Source of the DNA: JABFRJ01 sp031374735 | GTDB taxonomy: Bacteria > Pseudomonadota > Alphaproteobacteria > Rhizobiales > Hyphomicrobiaceae | Length of the DNA: 64,000 nt | Assembly: GCA_031374735.1 (NCBI GenBank) | Contig: JANMGQ010000201.1 | Coordinates: 17,598 to 81,597 of the forward strand | Reading direction: 5' to 3' | Shown here: positions 40,905-49,340 of the stretch, piece by piece | How the letters are laid out: every line of letters starts with the position of its first letter | Numbering within the stretch: the first letter of the stretch is position 1 | Notes under the pieces: model-generated | Told to the model about the DNA's origin: nothing | Seen by the model: only the letters and a program-made list of their open reading frames with translations | The model's database searches: none | Position numbers and translations under genes: made by a program

Positions 40905-41369
40905 ATGACTGGGCAAACAAGAACATCAGTAGTTTCGTTGCGAGACTACAAGACAAGTCGGACACGAAGGGCCGTCGTTGAACGGCCTTCAGGGGGGCCA
41001 GAGCACAGGAGCTCTGGCCTTCCGCCATTTGAGGCTGAGCTCGTCCGAATGGAGCGGGAGGCTCGTCGGCTGATCCAAATGGAAATCGCCACCTGGATTC
41101 GCAAACACCGCAAAGCAATTGGGCTTACCCAAACTGAGCTAGCCAACGCAGTTGGGGTACATCAGTCTCGAATTTCGCAATGGGAACGTTTTGATGAAAG
41201 TGACGGCGATCGGATCGATGTGATCTCTCTGTACAAAATATACGAGGTCTGCGGCTTTCGATTGAAGATCACTCCAAAACGCCTGAGCGCGCCGCGGTCG
41301 CCCGAAGCGCGTTCTCGCACAACTCCAGCAGCGCCTCCAACTGGTCGGAAAAAGACTTCAAGCAAATAG
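40905..41369 (+). CDS. XRE-family helix-turn-helix protein
   Basis: The 154-residue frame has the helix-turn-helix in its middle (WIRKHRKAIGLTQTELANAV, then GVHQSRISQWERF, about residues 62-97) and a basic C-terminus. Many relatives start near MEREARRLIQMEIATW, so translation could begin at 41049 instead; the first 48 residues are charged, and their DNA holds a strong hairpin (40996-41019). It follows the unknown gene at 40220 and may regulate it. Confidence 0.75.
   Translation: MTGQTRTSVVSLRDYKTSRTRRAVVERPSGGPEHRSSGLPPFEAELVRMEREARRLIQMEIATWIRKHRKAIGLTQTELANAVGVHQSRISQWERFDESDGDRIDVISLYKIYEVCGFRLKITPKRLSAPRSPEARSRTTPAAPPTGRKKTSSK
40996..41019. repeat. Perfect 9-base inverted repeat at the 5' end of the XRE gene
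   Basis: GGCCAGAGC (40996-41004) and GCTCTGGCC (41011-41019) flank a 6-base loop. As RNA it would form a very stable hairpin just inside the longer XRE reading frame. It could be an operator, an attenuator, or the terminator of the previous gene if the XRE gene starts at 41049. Confidence 0.6.
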
Positions 41370-41453
41370 CGTTTTGCAACATCGGCCTTGTCAGTTTCTG
41401 GACTGGACGTTCTGGTGATTCTAAACATGGCCTTGTCGCTTGCCATAAACGAT

Positions 41454-41574
41454 CGTTTTCGGGAGGGCGGGCGCTGGGCAACTGGCGCCCGCCATTTCTG
41501 CGGCCTCGTGTCTCGCACTACTATCTCCCGAAACGGTTCTTCCCGTAAAATGCGCTGAAAGCGTTTTCGGGAGG
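41454..41574. promoter_or_regulatory. Candidate res/recombination site of the small resolvase
   Basis: CGTTTTCGGGAGG occurs twice directly (41454-41466 and 41562-41574), with a near inverted copy CTCCCGAAACGG at 41525-41536. The last copy ends eight bases before the resolvase start. Resolvases bind such repeated, partly inverted subsites next to their genes, so this is a plausible res site that would also control the gene. Confidence 0.5.
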
Positions 41575-41582
41575 AAATTCAG

Positions 41583-42155
41583 ATGCTTGTGGCATATGCG
41601 CGTTGCTCGACCGCCGACCAGTCGCCGCAACTCCAGCTCGACGCCTTGAAAGTCGCCGGCTGCGAGAAGACCTTCGTCGAGACCGCCAGCGGCGCCCAGC
41701 GCGACCGTCCCGAACTGGCCAAGGCGCTGGAGTTCGCCCGCGAAGGCGACACGCTGGTGGTCTGGAAGCTCGACCGGCTGGCGCGCAGCCTGCCTCATTT
41801 GATCACGACCGTCGCCGATCTCGAAGCGCGACGGATCGGTTTCCGCACGCTCACCGAGGCGATCGACACGACCACGGCCTCCGGGAAGCTCGTGTTCCAC
41901 ATCATGGGCGCGCTGGCCGAGTTCGAACGGTCACTGATCCGGGAGCGCACGGTGGCCGGCCTCGCTGCGGCACGCGCGCAAGGTAAGGTCGGCGGACGCC
42001 CACCCCGCATGAAGCCGGACGATATCAAGGCCGCCCGCGCCTTGCTAGCCGATCCCGAGATCACCGTCGAGGAAGTCGCCAAGCGCCTCGGTGTCGGCGC
42101 CTCGACGCTTTACCGCCACCTCCCCAAGGCCCGCGGCAACGCGCTGGGTGGGTGA
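41583..42155 (+). CDS. Small serine resolvase/invertase
   Basis: The 190-residue protein of the Tn3 resolvase/DNA invertase type has catalytic Ser in AYARCSTADQSPQLQLDAL, the arginine helix in LVVWKLDRLARS and ALAEFERSLIRERT, and a C-terminal helix-turn-helix (ITVEEVAKRLGVGASTLYRH). GGAGG precedes ATG 41583. It may resolve or invert a segment at the repeated sites just upstream. No Tn3-type transposase lies nearby. Confidence 0.93.
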   Translation: MLVAYARCSTADQSPQLQLDALKVAGCEKTFVETASGAQRDRPELAKALEFAREGDTLVVWKLDRLARSLPHLITTVADLEARRIGFRTLTEAIDTTTASGKLVFHIMGALAEFERSLIRERTVAGLAAARAQGKVGGRPPRMKPDDIKAARALLADPEITVEEVAKRLGVGASTLYRHLPKARGNALGG

Positions 42156-42955
42156 TTTTTCCCTTCGGACCTTCGCCGGGGCCAACCGAAATTCGAACGG
42201 GGTACCAGGGAAACGGCGTTTCAACCGGGACGCGGGATAGGCTCCCCCGTATGCCCCAAACCCTAATGCCGAGTTGTGTGAGCAAGCTCCGATGCATTCT
42301 GCTCACCGTGCGCGCCGCTAAATTCAGCCAGAGGCGGAAAATCCGCCGCTGGCAAAACAGCTCAGGCAGAGAGCGAGCCCGCAATCACCGGCTGGTAAGG
42401 GTTGAATAGCGTCGAGCCGGCATTGATCGAAGTCGCCAGAGGCGGATTTCCCGACTCTGGTGACAGCGATCCGTGTAGGCCGCCCAGACCGCCTCGCCCT
42501 CATACTGGCGGCAAGACTGAGCTGCGTTGCGGCCAAGTGTGAGAAGCTGATCATTACGCGCTTTACGATGGCAGATGCTGGCCCGTACGATCCGCCCAGC
42601 GCGGTCCCATCGCCTCCGCAACGTCGTCGACGAAGTCCGCAATGCCGGCAGCAGCGTGTCGCGCATCGCCGCGGCGTCTCCGCGTGCTGCTTGTCAGCGT
42701 CGATCGCCGCGCCCAGCAAGCGCGGCAACTCCCGCTGAGCAACGATGCACTCGGTCTTGCTGGATGAGGGGACCACATGTGTTTCGATGCCGCCGCGGAG
42801 CTTGATTGCATGCGCTCGGGGCCACCCCCCAAAACGCCGCTCGAAACGAGCCCCGATATAGGCTCTCCGAAATGCGCCATACCCCAATGCGACAGTGTTG
42901 CTCGAGCAAGCTCTGGGGTGCGATGGTTCCTTGTCGAACTTCAAGGGAGTGCAGC
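42156..42955. other. Gap with two related 25-base imperfect palindromes, no clear gene
   Basis: Overlapping open frames on the minus strand (for example 42324-42944) have Arg/Cys-rich, low-quality translations and are probably not genes, though decayed transposon DNA is possible. Two 25-base elements beginning CCAGAGGCGGA (42328-42352 and 42436-42460) are imperfect dyads of the same type, 108 bases apart. They could be protein-binding sites, for instance resolvase subsites. Confidence 0.45.
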
Positions 42956-43927
42956 ATGCTGAAAACGCGCGTAACTGCCATCCTTGGCATCGACGTCCCG
43001 ATCATCATGGCGCCGATGGGCCGTTCAGCCGAACCGACGTTGGTGATGGCCGTATCTGAAGCCGGCGGTCTCGGAACGCTCGCGGCCATGGCCGCCGAGG
43101 CGGACGCGCTCAAGGACAAGATCGCGTTGGTCCGCGCTGGCACGTCGAAACCGTTCGGTGTTGGGTTCATCACGCATCTGCTCGGCCCGCGCCCTCGGCA
43201 CTTCGACGTCATGATGGACGCGCGCGTGCCCGTGGTGACGCTCTCATTCGGCGATCCGTCGCCGTGGATTCCCACGGTCCGATCATCCGGGGCAAAGGTG
43301 GTCTGCCAAGTTCAGTCATTCGACTTGGCCAAACGCGCGGTCGACGCAGGCGCGGACGTTGTTTGCATCCAAGGCAATGAAGCTGGTGGCCATACCGGAC
43401 GAGAGAACCTGCTCCCATTCCTGGTCCAAGCGGTCACGGCCTTCCCGCAAGTGCCCATCATCGCTTCCGGCGGAATATCCTGTCCGCGCAGTTTCGCCGC
43501 TATTCTTGCCGCCGGCGCCGAGGGCGCATGGATCGGCACTGCGTTTCTCGCCGCCAAAGAAGCTGTCGCTGTGCGACCGGTCACTCGCAACGCCATCATC
43601 GAATCCAATGGCCGGGACACCGTCTTCAGCCCAGCGACCGACTACGTGATGGACCATGGAATGAAGCGGCAGGGATGGCCCGAGACGGTGGCGGTGCGGC
43701 ACCGTTCGAACGAAATCACCGACACGTGGGCTGGACGCGAGGGCGAGCTGGCCAACAAATCTGATGCGCTTGACGCCTACTACAAGCGGATGACGGACAA
43801 CGATCCGGCCGTCGCCATGGTTTACTATGGCCAGGGTGCCGGGATGATCGCAGAGGTGATGAGCGCCAAGGAGATCGTCGACGCTCTGGTGCTCGGCGCG
43901 ATGTCGCGATTGCGGAGTTTTTCGTAG
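42956..43927 (+). CDS. Nitronate monooxygenase-like flavoprotein
   Basis: The 323-residue TIM-barrel FMN protein of the 2-nitropropane dioxygenase/nitronate monooxygenase family has IMAPMGRSAEPTLVMAVSEA and GGLGTLAA at the N-terminus, the Gly-rich loop GNEAGGHTG, and phosphate-binding IIASGGIS and GAEGAWIGTAF. I start at ATG 42956, with AAGGGAG upstream; the frame is open to 42806. Such enzymes detoxify nitronates or act in other FMN-dependent oxidations. It is a metabolic gene inside an otherwise mobile or defence region, so it may be cargo. Confidence 0.88.
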   Translation: MLKTRVTAILGIDVPIIMAPMGRSAEPTLVMAVSEAGGLGTLAAMAAEADALKDKIALVRAGTSKPFGVGFITHLLGPRPRHFDVMMDARVPVVTLSFGDPSPWIPTVRSSGAKVVCQVQSFDLAKRAVDAGADVVCIQGNEAGGHTGRENLLPFLVQAVTAFPQVPIIASGGISCPRSFAAILAAGAEGAWIGTAFLAAKEAVAVRPVTRNAIIESNGRDTVFSPATDYVMDHGMKRQGWPETVAVRHRSNEITDTWAGREGELANKSDALDAYYKRMTDNDPAVAMVYYGQGAGMIAEVMSAKEIVDALVLGAMSRLRSFS

Positions 43928-43938
43928 TAAGTCGAGGC

Positions 43939-44457
43939 CTAGGCAACCCCGCGCGTCCGCCCTGTCACCATCACGCCATCCGTCACGCTGTAGCCGTAGC
44001 CCCAGCTCCATGTGGCGCCGTAGCCCGGGTCTGATCCCCATTTCTCCGGGGCGTTCTTGCCTTGGTGGCCAGACCGCGACACCCACTTGTGGCCGCTGTC
44101 CTGTTTGAAACGGCCCGACTGTATCGGCACAATCGAGACGACCTCATAGCCGTCAGCAGCCAGTTGCTCGCACAGTGCCGCCGTCTTCTTGGCGAGATCA
44201 TCGAGATCGACGCGCGTTTCGGATCGACCGGCCAGGATTGTTTCCTCCACGGTTTCAAAAACCGGCTTTTCAACTTCGACCTCGGACTTGAACAACACGC
44301 CCTTCGTTTTTTTGACCCGCTCGGTGCCGATCTGTCGCGTCACCTTGCGCGTCTCATGACGCGGTTCCATCTCGGCCCAAGCGTAGACGGTCACCAAAGC
44401 GGGCCGCGCCGTCGCGCCCGACAGCGTCGCCGTCGTTTGAGCTTCCGTCATGATCAC
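43939..44457 (-). CDS. Unknown 172-residue protein
   Basis: The soluble protein has a charged central part (VKKTKGVLFKSEVEVEKPVF) and a Gly/Trp/Tyr-rich C-terminus (WGSDPGYGATWSWGYGYSVT). ATG 44457 or 44451 are possible starts. It converges on the nitronate monooxygenase gene and is divergent from an XRE gene. The segment DLAKKTAALCEQLAADGYEV resembles a small alpha/beta unit. I do not recognise a family. Confidence 0.55.
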   Translation of the reverse strand: MIMTEAQTTATLSGATARPALVTVYAWAEMEPRHETRKVTRQIGTERVKKTKGVLFKSEVEVEKPVFETVEETILAGRSETRVDLDDLAKKTAALCEQLAADGYEVVSIVPIQSGRFKQDSGHKWVSRSGHQGKNAPEKWGSDPGYGATWSWGYGYSVTDGVMVTGRTRGVA

Positions 44458-44624
44458 TCAATGCCCCCAACGCTCAGTCTGCCCTGTTGCGGCTCACGAA
44501 ACTGTCGTAACGATCGCCCCGCCTCCAAGCAGATTGGCATAAAATCTGCCACAAAGCAGAGTTCGTCAAGCCTGCTCTGCCATCGGCTCATGGCGCCTTA
44601 CTGTGACGACGGCCATGCAAGTGC

Positions 44625-44966
44625 ATGGCTGATTTGAAGGAACGAATTGCTGCGACCATCCGCTCCCGCCGCAAAGTCCGCGGCATGAGCCAGGAAAAAC
44701 TTGTCGAGAAGATCGGCATCAATGTCGAAAGTCTGTCCTCCATTGAGCGTGGCGCAAATCTGCCGTCGATCCCGACCCTCGTAAAACTTGCGGAGGCGCT
44801 GGAATTCGATGTTGCAAAGCTGCTGACGCCGCGCAAGTCAAAGGTCAGTCAGGATCGCGCGCGCCTCGAAGCCGAAGTTGTCGCCATCGTTGAGACGATG
44901 CCGGAGCCCGTGCTGTTGGAACTGCGTGACATCGCCCTGGTGCTGGTCAAACGTGGGAAGCGCTGA
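44625..44966 (+). CDS. XRE-family transcriptional regulator
   Basis: The 113-residue protein has an N-terminal Cro/CI helix-turn-helix (IRSRRKVRGMSQEKLVEKIG, then INVESLSSIERGANLPSIPT) and a helical tail of unknown role (VVAIVETMPEPVLLELRDIA). ATG 44625 is the first start. It is divergent from the unknown gene at 43939-44457 and 94 bases ahead of the nuclease-like gene. Confidence 0.85.
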   Translation: MADLKERIAATIRSRRKVRGMSQEKLVEKIGINVESLSSIERGANLPSIPTLVKLAEALEFDVAKLLTPRKSKVSQDRARLEAEVVAIVETMPEPVLLELRDIALVLVKRGKR

Positions 44967-45060
44967 GCTTCCATTGCCAGAATTGATTTCGTGCCACACT
45001 ATGCGTCGCTCGTGTTCGATTGCACATTGAGCTGATCAAGATGAATTGAGAATTGAGCAC

Positions 45061-46221
45061 ATGAGCGACGGCATTTTCATCATGCACGATGGCAAGATGG
45101 TCGAGTTAACCCGCACGCCATTTGCAACGGAAGCCGATTTTCAGAAGCTGCTTGCTGAGCACCCAAACCTCATAGCTGGTCGTCAGATCGACGCAGACGA
45201 GCCGAGGCGCTGGCTCCTCGTTCGCCGAGAAATGTCGATTCCTGGCGACGAGGCCGGCGGCGGTCGTTGGTCACTGGATCACTTGTTAATCGACCAGGAT
45301 GGCATACCTACGCTTGTCGAGGTGAAGAAGGCTGCGAATACGGAGACACGTCGGATCGTCGTTGCGCAAGCGTTGGACTATGCAGCGAACGCCGTGCTGT
45401 ACTGGCCACCTGACCGCATTAGCTTCGAGTTCGAGGAACGCTGCCGCCGCGACGGCGAGGATCATGAGGCGCTCCTGCGGGAACATCTTGGTCCAGAGAC
45501 AGGCGCTCAAGATTTCTGGCAGAAGGTAAAAACGAATCTGCAAGCCCGACGAATCCGCATTCTAATTGTGGCAGATCAAATCCCATCAGAACTCCGCCGG
45601 ATTGTTGAGTTCCTCAATGCCCAGATGGACCCAGCTGAAATTCTGGCCGTCGAGGTTGGACAATTTACCCACGGAGACCTTAAGGCCCACGTACCGCGCG
45701 TGTTTGGCCATGTCGCCAAAGGCATTGCGCGACAGGAGTCAGCCGGGCGCCAAAGCAAGGCATGGAATGAGCCTTCGTTTTTTGACGCTGTCGAATCAAC
45801 CGGATTACCGGGACTCCGAGAAAAACTCGCAGCGATCCTCGGATGGGCAAAAACCAACTGCATCGTTACTTGGGGACAGGGCGCCGAGCGCGGCTCCTTC
45901 AGAACTGCGCCCAAGTCGGGCGGAGGCAATGTCGCATTCTTCGAAAGCAATGGGGTCGCCTACATCAATATGTCGGCACTGGACCGTTTGAACGCTTTCG
46001 CGCCGTGGGGTGATCGGAACGCGTTCGCTGAAGCTGCCATCGCCGCCCTTGGAGGCGAGGTTACGAAGGCCAAGGCTGCCAAGGCGTGGCTGAGTTTCCG
46101 CGTCTCTGAAATACCCGAAACGCGCATGCCCAAGCTTACCGAGTTCTTGGACCAAATTGTTACCAACGTAACGACGCCGCTGCGACCAGTTGCCTTCCCT
46201 ATTTCTTCAAATCCGTCATGA
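45061..46221 (+). CDS. PD-(D/E)xK nuclease-like protein
   Basis: The 386-residue protein has an N-terminal region of the NucS/DUF91 kind: EADFQKLLAEHPNLI, then the core SLDHLLIDQDGIPTLVEVKK with Asp and the E-x-K pair, followed by the helix RRIVVAQALDYAANA. This is the metal-dependent nuclease fold. The C-terminal half has no named domain. I start at ATG 45061; the frame opens at 45046. It converges on and overlaps the helicase gene by 23 bases. It is probably a defence or repair nuclease. Confidence 0.72.
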   Translation: MSDGIFIMHDGKMVELTRTPFATEADFQKLLAEHPNLIAGRQIDADEPRRWLLVRREMSIPGDEAGGGRWSLDHLLIDQDGIPTLVEVKKAANTETRRIVVAQALDYAANAVLYWPPDRISFEFEERCRRDGEDHEALLREHLGPETGAQDFWQKVKTNLQARRIRILIVADQIPSELRRIVEFLNAQMDPAEILAVEVGQFTHGDLKAHVPRVFGHVAKGIARQESAGRQSKAWNEPSFFDAVESTGLPGLREKLAAILGWAKTNCIVTWGQGAERGSFRTAPKSGGGNVAFFESNGVAYINMSALDRLNAFAPWGDRNAFAEAAIAALGGEVTKAKAAKAWLSFRVSEIPETRMPKLTEFLDQIVTNVTTPLRPVAFPISSNPS

Positions 46222-48307
46222 ACTCCGAACCCGGCTTCACGCCGCTGATCAACAGGCGGTCTCGTGCCCGGGTGCAGGCGACGTAAAACAGTTGCCGCTC
46301 GGTCTCGAAGACATCGTCCAACTCGTGCTCATCGGCGACGGCTTGGAGCCGCTCGCGGAGCGGCAGCATGCCATCATCGCACGCAATGACGGCAACCGCC
46401 TTGAACTCAAGCCCCTTGGCGAGGTGCATCACGCCGATCTTAACGGTGTCCGGCTTCCCATCGCGTAGCAGACTGATCTCACTGGCGGTCTGCCCGGCAG
46501 CCACGACGGCGCTGCGGGCGCGTTCGAGTACGTCGCGGGTGCGCACGAAGACGCCGATTTCGTCCGCGCGCACGCCGTCAGACACGGCGGCCTTGATGAA
46601 TGCGGCCACAGCGTCACGTTCCCGAATAGCGTCGTCGGCCAAAACGACAACAGGCACGGGCCCATTGAACACTGAGATGGTGCCGCGCCGCTCGTCTGCG
46701 TTGCCATCGGCATCTGAAACCGGGCCCGGTAACAGCCGGTCGGCCGTCTCGCGGATCTGGTGCGAGGTGCGGTAGTTGACCTTCAGCGTTGAGGATCGCC
46801 CTTGCACGGAGACGCCCAGAGCCTTCCACGAAAACGGCTGCTGGAAGATGCGCTGACCTAGATCGCCAGCGAAGAAGAGGCGATCGAGTCCCGCCGGCGC
46901 GACAGCGACCAGGAAGCGAAGTTCCGGCACGCCGAGATCTTGGGCCTCATCGACAACGATGTGGTCGAACGGCTTGTCGTCGTGGCCGACATAATGCTGC
47001 GCCATGGCATGGAAGACGCCGGCCTCCGTGATGAACCCGCGCCCGGCGATATCGGCTAGTACGCGCGCGAACACTGGCCAGTGCCGATCGCGCTGCTTTT
47101 TGCCCATGCGGTTCTTGCGGCCGAGGCGCGGCACATCGGCGTAGTCTTCGGCTGTCTTCAGCTGCCAAGCGTCGACAACGTGGGCCCATTCAGATCGCAA
47201 GAAGCGGGGATTGATCGGCGGTCCTGGTTCAGCCGCGGCAGCCTTGTCGAGGAGGCTTTCGATCAAATCGCCTTGCGCGATCTGCGGCCCGCGCCCGTTC
47301 GCCAATTGATAGAGTTCGCGCGCGATGCCGATGAATGACGCGACGGTGATCTGCGGCACGACGGCACCATTGTCGCCGACGAGGATCTTCACCTTCCGCT
47401 CCACCGCCGCCGCCAGCGGTTCGGAGAACGTTGTCAGCAGCACGCGCGCGCTTGGCGATTTGGCGGCCAGTCGAGCGGCGCGATGCACGGCGACGACGGT
47501 CTTACCGGTCCCTGCCGATCCCGCCACGCGGGCAGGACCAGCGAAGGCGCGGTCGACTAGGGCGCGTTGGGACGGGTGGAGATAGATCGTCCACTTTTCC
47601 CACGGCAGGTCGAGAGCGCGTTCCAATTCCTCGACGTTTTCGACCACACGGAACCGGCGCAGCGCATCGGGGTGCGAGTAGGGATCGGCGACGACCACCA
47701 GCGGGGGCGCCTTCAGCGTTCCTGTGGCTGCATATTCGAGCAGCGCCTCGGCGGCTTCCGTCGGCAGATGGCAAGCAATGTCGAGGAAGCTGTCCTCGGT
47801 CGCGCTTGTCACGTCGCCGATCCAATCGGGCGGCACGCCAACGGAGAGCAAGTCGTCGCCTGACAGCGCGGTGAACGGCGTCCTGGCCGGCGGTGCGGCC
47901 GGTGCCAGCGGCATCGGTGCGATGCCGTCACCGAAGTCGAGCGGCAGTTGTTGCGGGCGTTGGCGGATTTCCTCGACGCGCTCGCGGACCTCTACGATCT
48001 GGATCGCGCCCGTCTTGGGATGCGCTTCGATGCGGCGCCGTTCGGCCCACGAATAGGCCTCGTCGTGATGGTCGACGTAGGCGAGGAGCAGGCTTGCATC
48101 TGTCTTGTGCACGATGATGCGGATGTCGCGATTGACGCGCGCCGACCAGAAATTCGGATCCTTCGACGCGTCGATGCGGTGCAGTTGCAGTCCCTGGCCG
48201 GTCGGGTTCGTTTGCAAATCAAAGACCGACGTCTTCACGGCCTTCTGCTCGTCGCGCGTGAGGCGTGCGAGCGCATTGGTGAAGCTGTCGGCGATGCGGA
48301 AGAACAT
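46199..48307 (-). CDS. UvrD/Rep-like helicase with N-terminal RelE-type domain
   Basis: In this 702-residue protein, residues about 1-95 (FRIADSFTNALARLTRDEQK, LQLHRIDASKDPNFWSARVN, IRIIVHKTDASLLLAYVDHH) read like a RelE/ParE toxin fold. After a linker, an SF1 helicase follows with Walker A GSAGTGKT (263-270), DEAQD (453-457), VNYRTSHQIRE, GLEFKAVAVI and YVACTRARDRLL. It is the last gene of the minus-strand group res - ORF6N - mod - unknown - GIY-YIG - helicase. Fusions of this sort occur in defence islands, but their role is not settled; the RelE part may bind RNA or ribosomes or act only as a dimer unit. Confidence 0.85.
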   Translation of the reverse strand: MFFRIADSFTNALARLTRDEQKAVKTSVFDLQTNPTGQGLQLHRIDASKDPNFWSARVNRDIRIIVHKTDASLLLAYVDHHDEAYSWAERRRIEAHPKTGAIQIVEVRERVEEIRQRPQQLPLDFGDGIAPMPLAPAAPPARTPFTALSGDDLLSVGVPPDWIGDVTSATEDSFLDIACHLPTEAAEALLEYAATGTLKAPPLVVVADPYSHPDALRRFRVVENVEELERALDLPWEKWTIYLHPSQRALVDRAFAGPARVAGSAGTGKTVVAVHRAARLAAKSPSARVLLTTFSEPLAAAVERKVKILVGDNGAVVPQITVASFIGIARELYQLANGRGPQIAQGDLIESLLDKAAAAEPGPPINPRFLRSEWAHVVDAWQLKTAEDYADVPRLGRKNRMGKKQRDRHWPVFARVLADIAGRGFITEAGVFHAMAQHYVGHDDKPFDHIVVDEAQDLGVPELRFLVAVAPAGLDRLFFAGDLGQRIFQQPFSWKALGVSVQGRSSTLKVNYRTSHQIRETADRLLPGPVSDADGNADERRGTISVFNGPVPVVVLADDAIRERDAVAAFIKAAVSDGVRADEIGVFVRTRDVLERARSAVVAAGQTASEISLLRDGKPDTVKIGVMHLAKGLEFKAVAVIACDDGMLPLRERLQAVADEHELDDVFETERQLFYVACTRARDRLLISGVKPGSEFMTDLKK

Positions 48308-48319
48308 GAGCGGTACCGA

Positions 48320-48841
48320 CTATTGTTTGGATTTGTTCCACACGTCCAGAAGCATCCTGCCCTGCTCAGGTCCCAGTCGTTCGTCGCGTTCATGAAGATA
48401 CTGTTCAACTGCATCACCAAACCTGCCCCCCTGACGATTGTGCGGCGGCTCAGCAGCAGCGATTAGAATGCCCTCTATGTGGTTCAAAACATCACCCATC
48501 TCAGCGTGGGCCGCCATGTTCTCGACGCGCAACTTGCCGTTCTGGTTGACGGCACGCACACCGAACCAGGAGAAACGGCTCCATCGTTCTGCGAGTTGAT
48601 CTCGGGTGTGTTGTTTCAAACGATCGAACAGGCGCTGATTGTCATTCGCCCCAGCTTGTCCGACGTAGACCATCTTGAAGGACTGGTCATAAAGCACGTA
48701 GACCCCTTGCTGTTCACGAAAGTCGACAGCGGCGGCAGATCGGTTCTTTGCTTCAACTCCGTTCAGGTGGCCAGCAACACCTTGCCAGCCCCAGAACACC
48801 TGATCTAACCGCCAAAAGAGCCCGTAGTTCTTAATCAACAT
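48320..48841 (-). CDS. GIY-YIG domain protein
   Basis: In this 173-residue protein the core reads GVYVLYDQSFKMVYVGQAG, matching the GIY-(X10)-YIG pattern. It is followed by RLFDRLKQHTRD, which supplies the conserved Arg and His, and a Glu in NHIEGILIA. The N-terminal 40 residues (MLIKNYGLFWRLDQVFWGW) are unusual. It is probably an endonuclease, as in restriction or homing enzymes. It lies 12 bases before the helicase gene and likely in the same operon. Confidence 0.78.
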   Translation of the reverse strand: MLIKNYGLFWRLDQVFWGWQGVAGHLNGVEAKNRSAAAVDFREQQGVYVLYDQSFKMVYVGQAGANDNQRLFDRLKQHTRDQLAERWSRFSWFGVRAVNQNGKLRVENMAAHAEMGDVLNHIEGILIAAAEPPHNRQGGRFGDAVEQYLHERDERLGPEQGRMLLDVWNKSKQ

Positions 48842-48900
48842 TTACCCCCCCAACCATCCCGTATCGGCAATCCAGGCTTACCTAGTGCGACCGCTCACTA

Positions 48901-49332
48901 CTACGTCCAATCCCGCTTCTTCACGCCTTGACGTACTTGATGAAGCCGACGCCGTTCTTGTTGAACCGCGTAGTGAGACCGCATCCTTTCAAGGGCCTCA
49001 CCGGCCCACGTCCCATCAAGAGGACGCAGTAAGTCGTGACCATGTTCGCGCCATACCTCGTAGATGACCCACCGGGCCGCTTCTTCAAATCTGACATCGC
49101 GGGCGTCTGAGGGCTGTATACTATGCAAGGCGGCAACGATTGCTTCTGCCTTTTCACGGCTCATTGGCACAAATCGCGGACTCCCATCCGTGGATCCAAT
49201 CAGTCCAAGCGCCTCGCGCAGGTGCGTCGACGCACAGGTCGAACAATTGATGTCGATGCACCAGCCATCACGCACAGCTCGCAAGAGCAGGGCTTCAAGC
49301 CACTCCGGTTCGAATGTCTCCGACGTGAGCAC
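48901..49332 (-). CDS. Unknown 143-residue protein coupled to mod
   Basis: I start at GTG 49332, eight bases after the mod stop; the frame is open upstream only inside mod. Segments FEPEWLEALLLRAVRDGWCI and DARDVRFEEAARWVIYEVWR suggest a helical soluble protein, with a CSTC pair (DINCSTCAST) that could bind metal. No family is recognised. Being tight between mod and the GIY-YIG gene, it is probably part of the system. Confidence 0.6.
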   Translation of the reverse strand: MLTSETFEPEWLEALLLRAVRDGWCIDINCSTCASTHLREALGLIGSTDGSPRFVPMSREKAEAIVAALHSIQPSDARDVRFEEAARWVIYEVWREHGHDLLRPLDGTWAGEALERMRSHYAVQQERRRLHQVRQGVKKRDWT

Positions 49333-49340
49333 GCTAGACC

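Noticed and set aside
42324..42944. 206-residue minus-strand frame
   Set aside because: Cys/Arg-rich translation with competing frames; no transposase or other motif could be confirmed.
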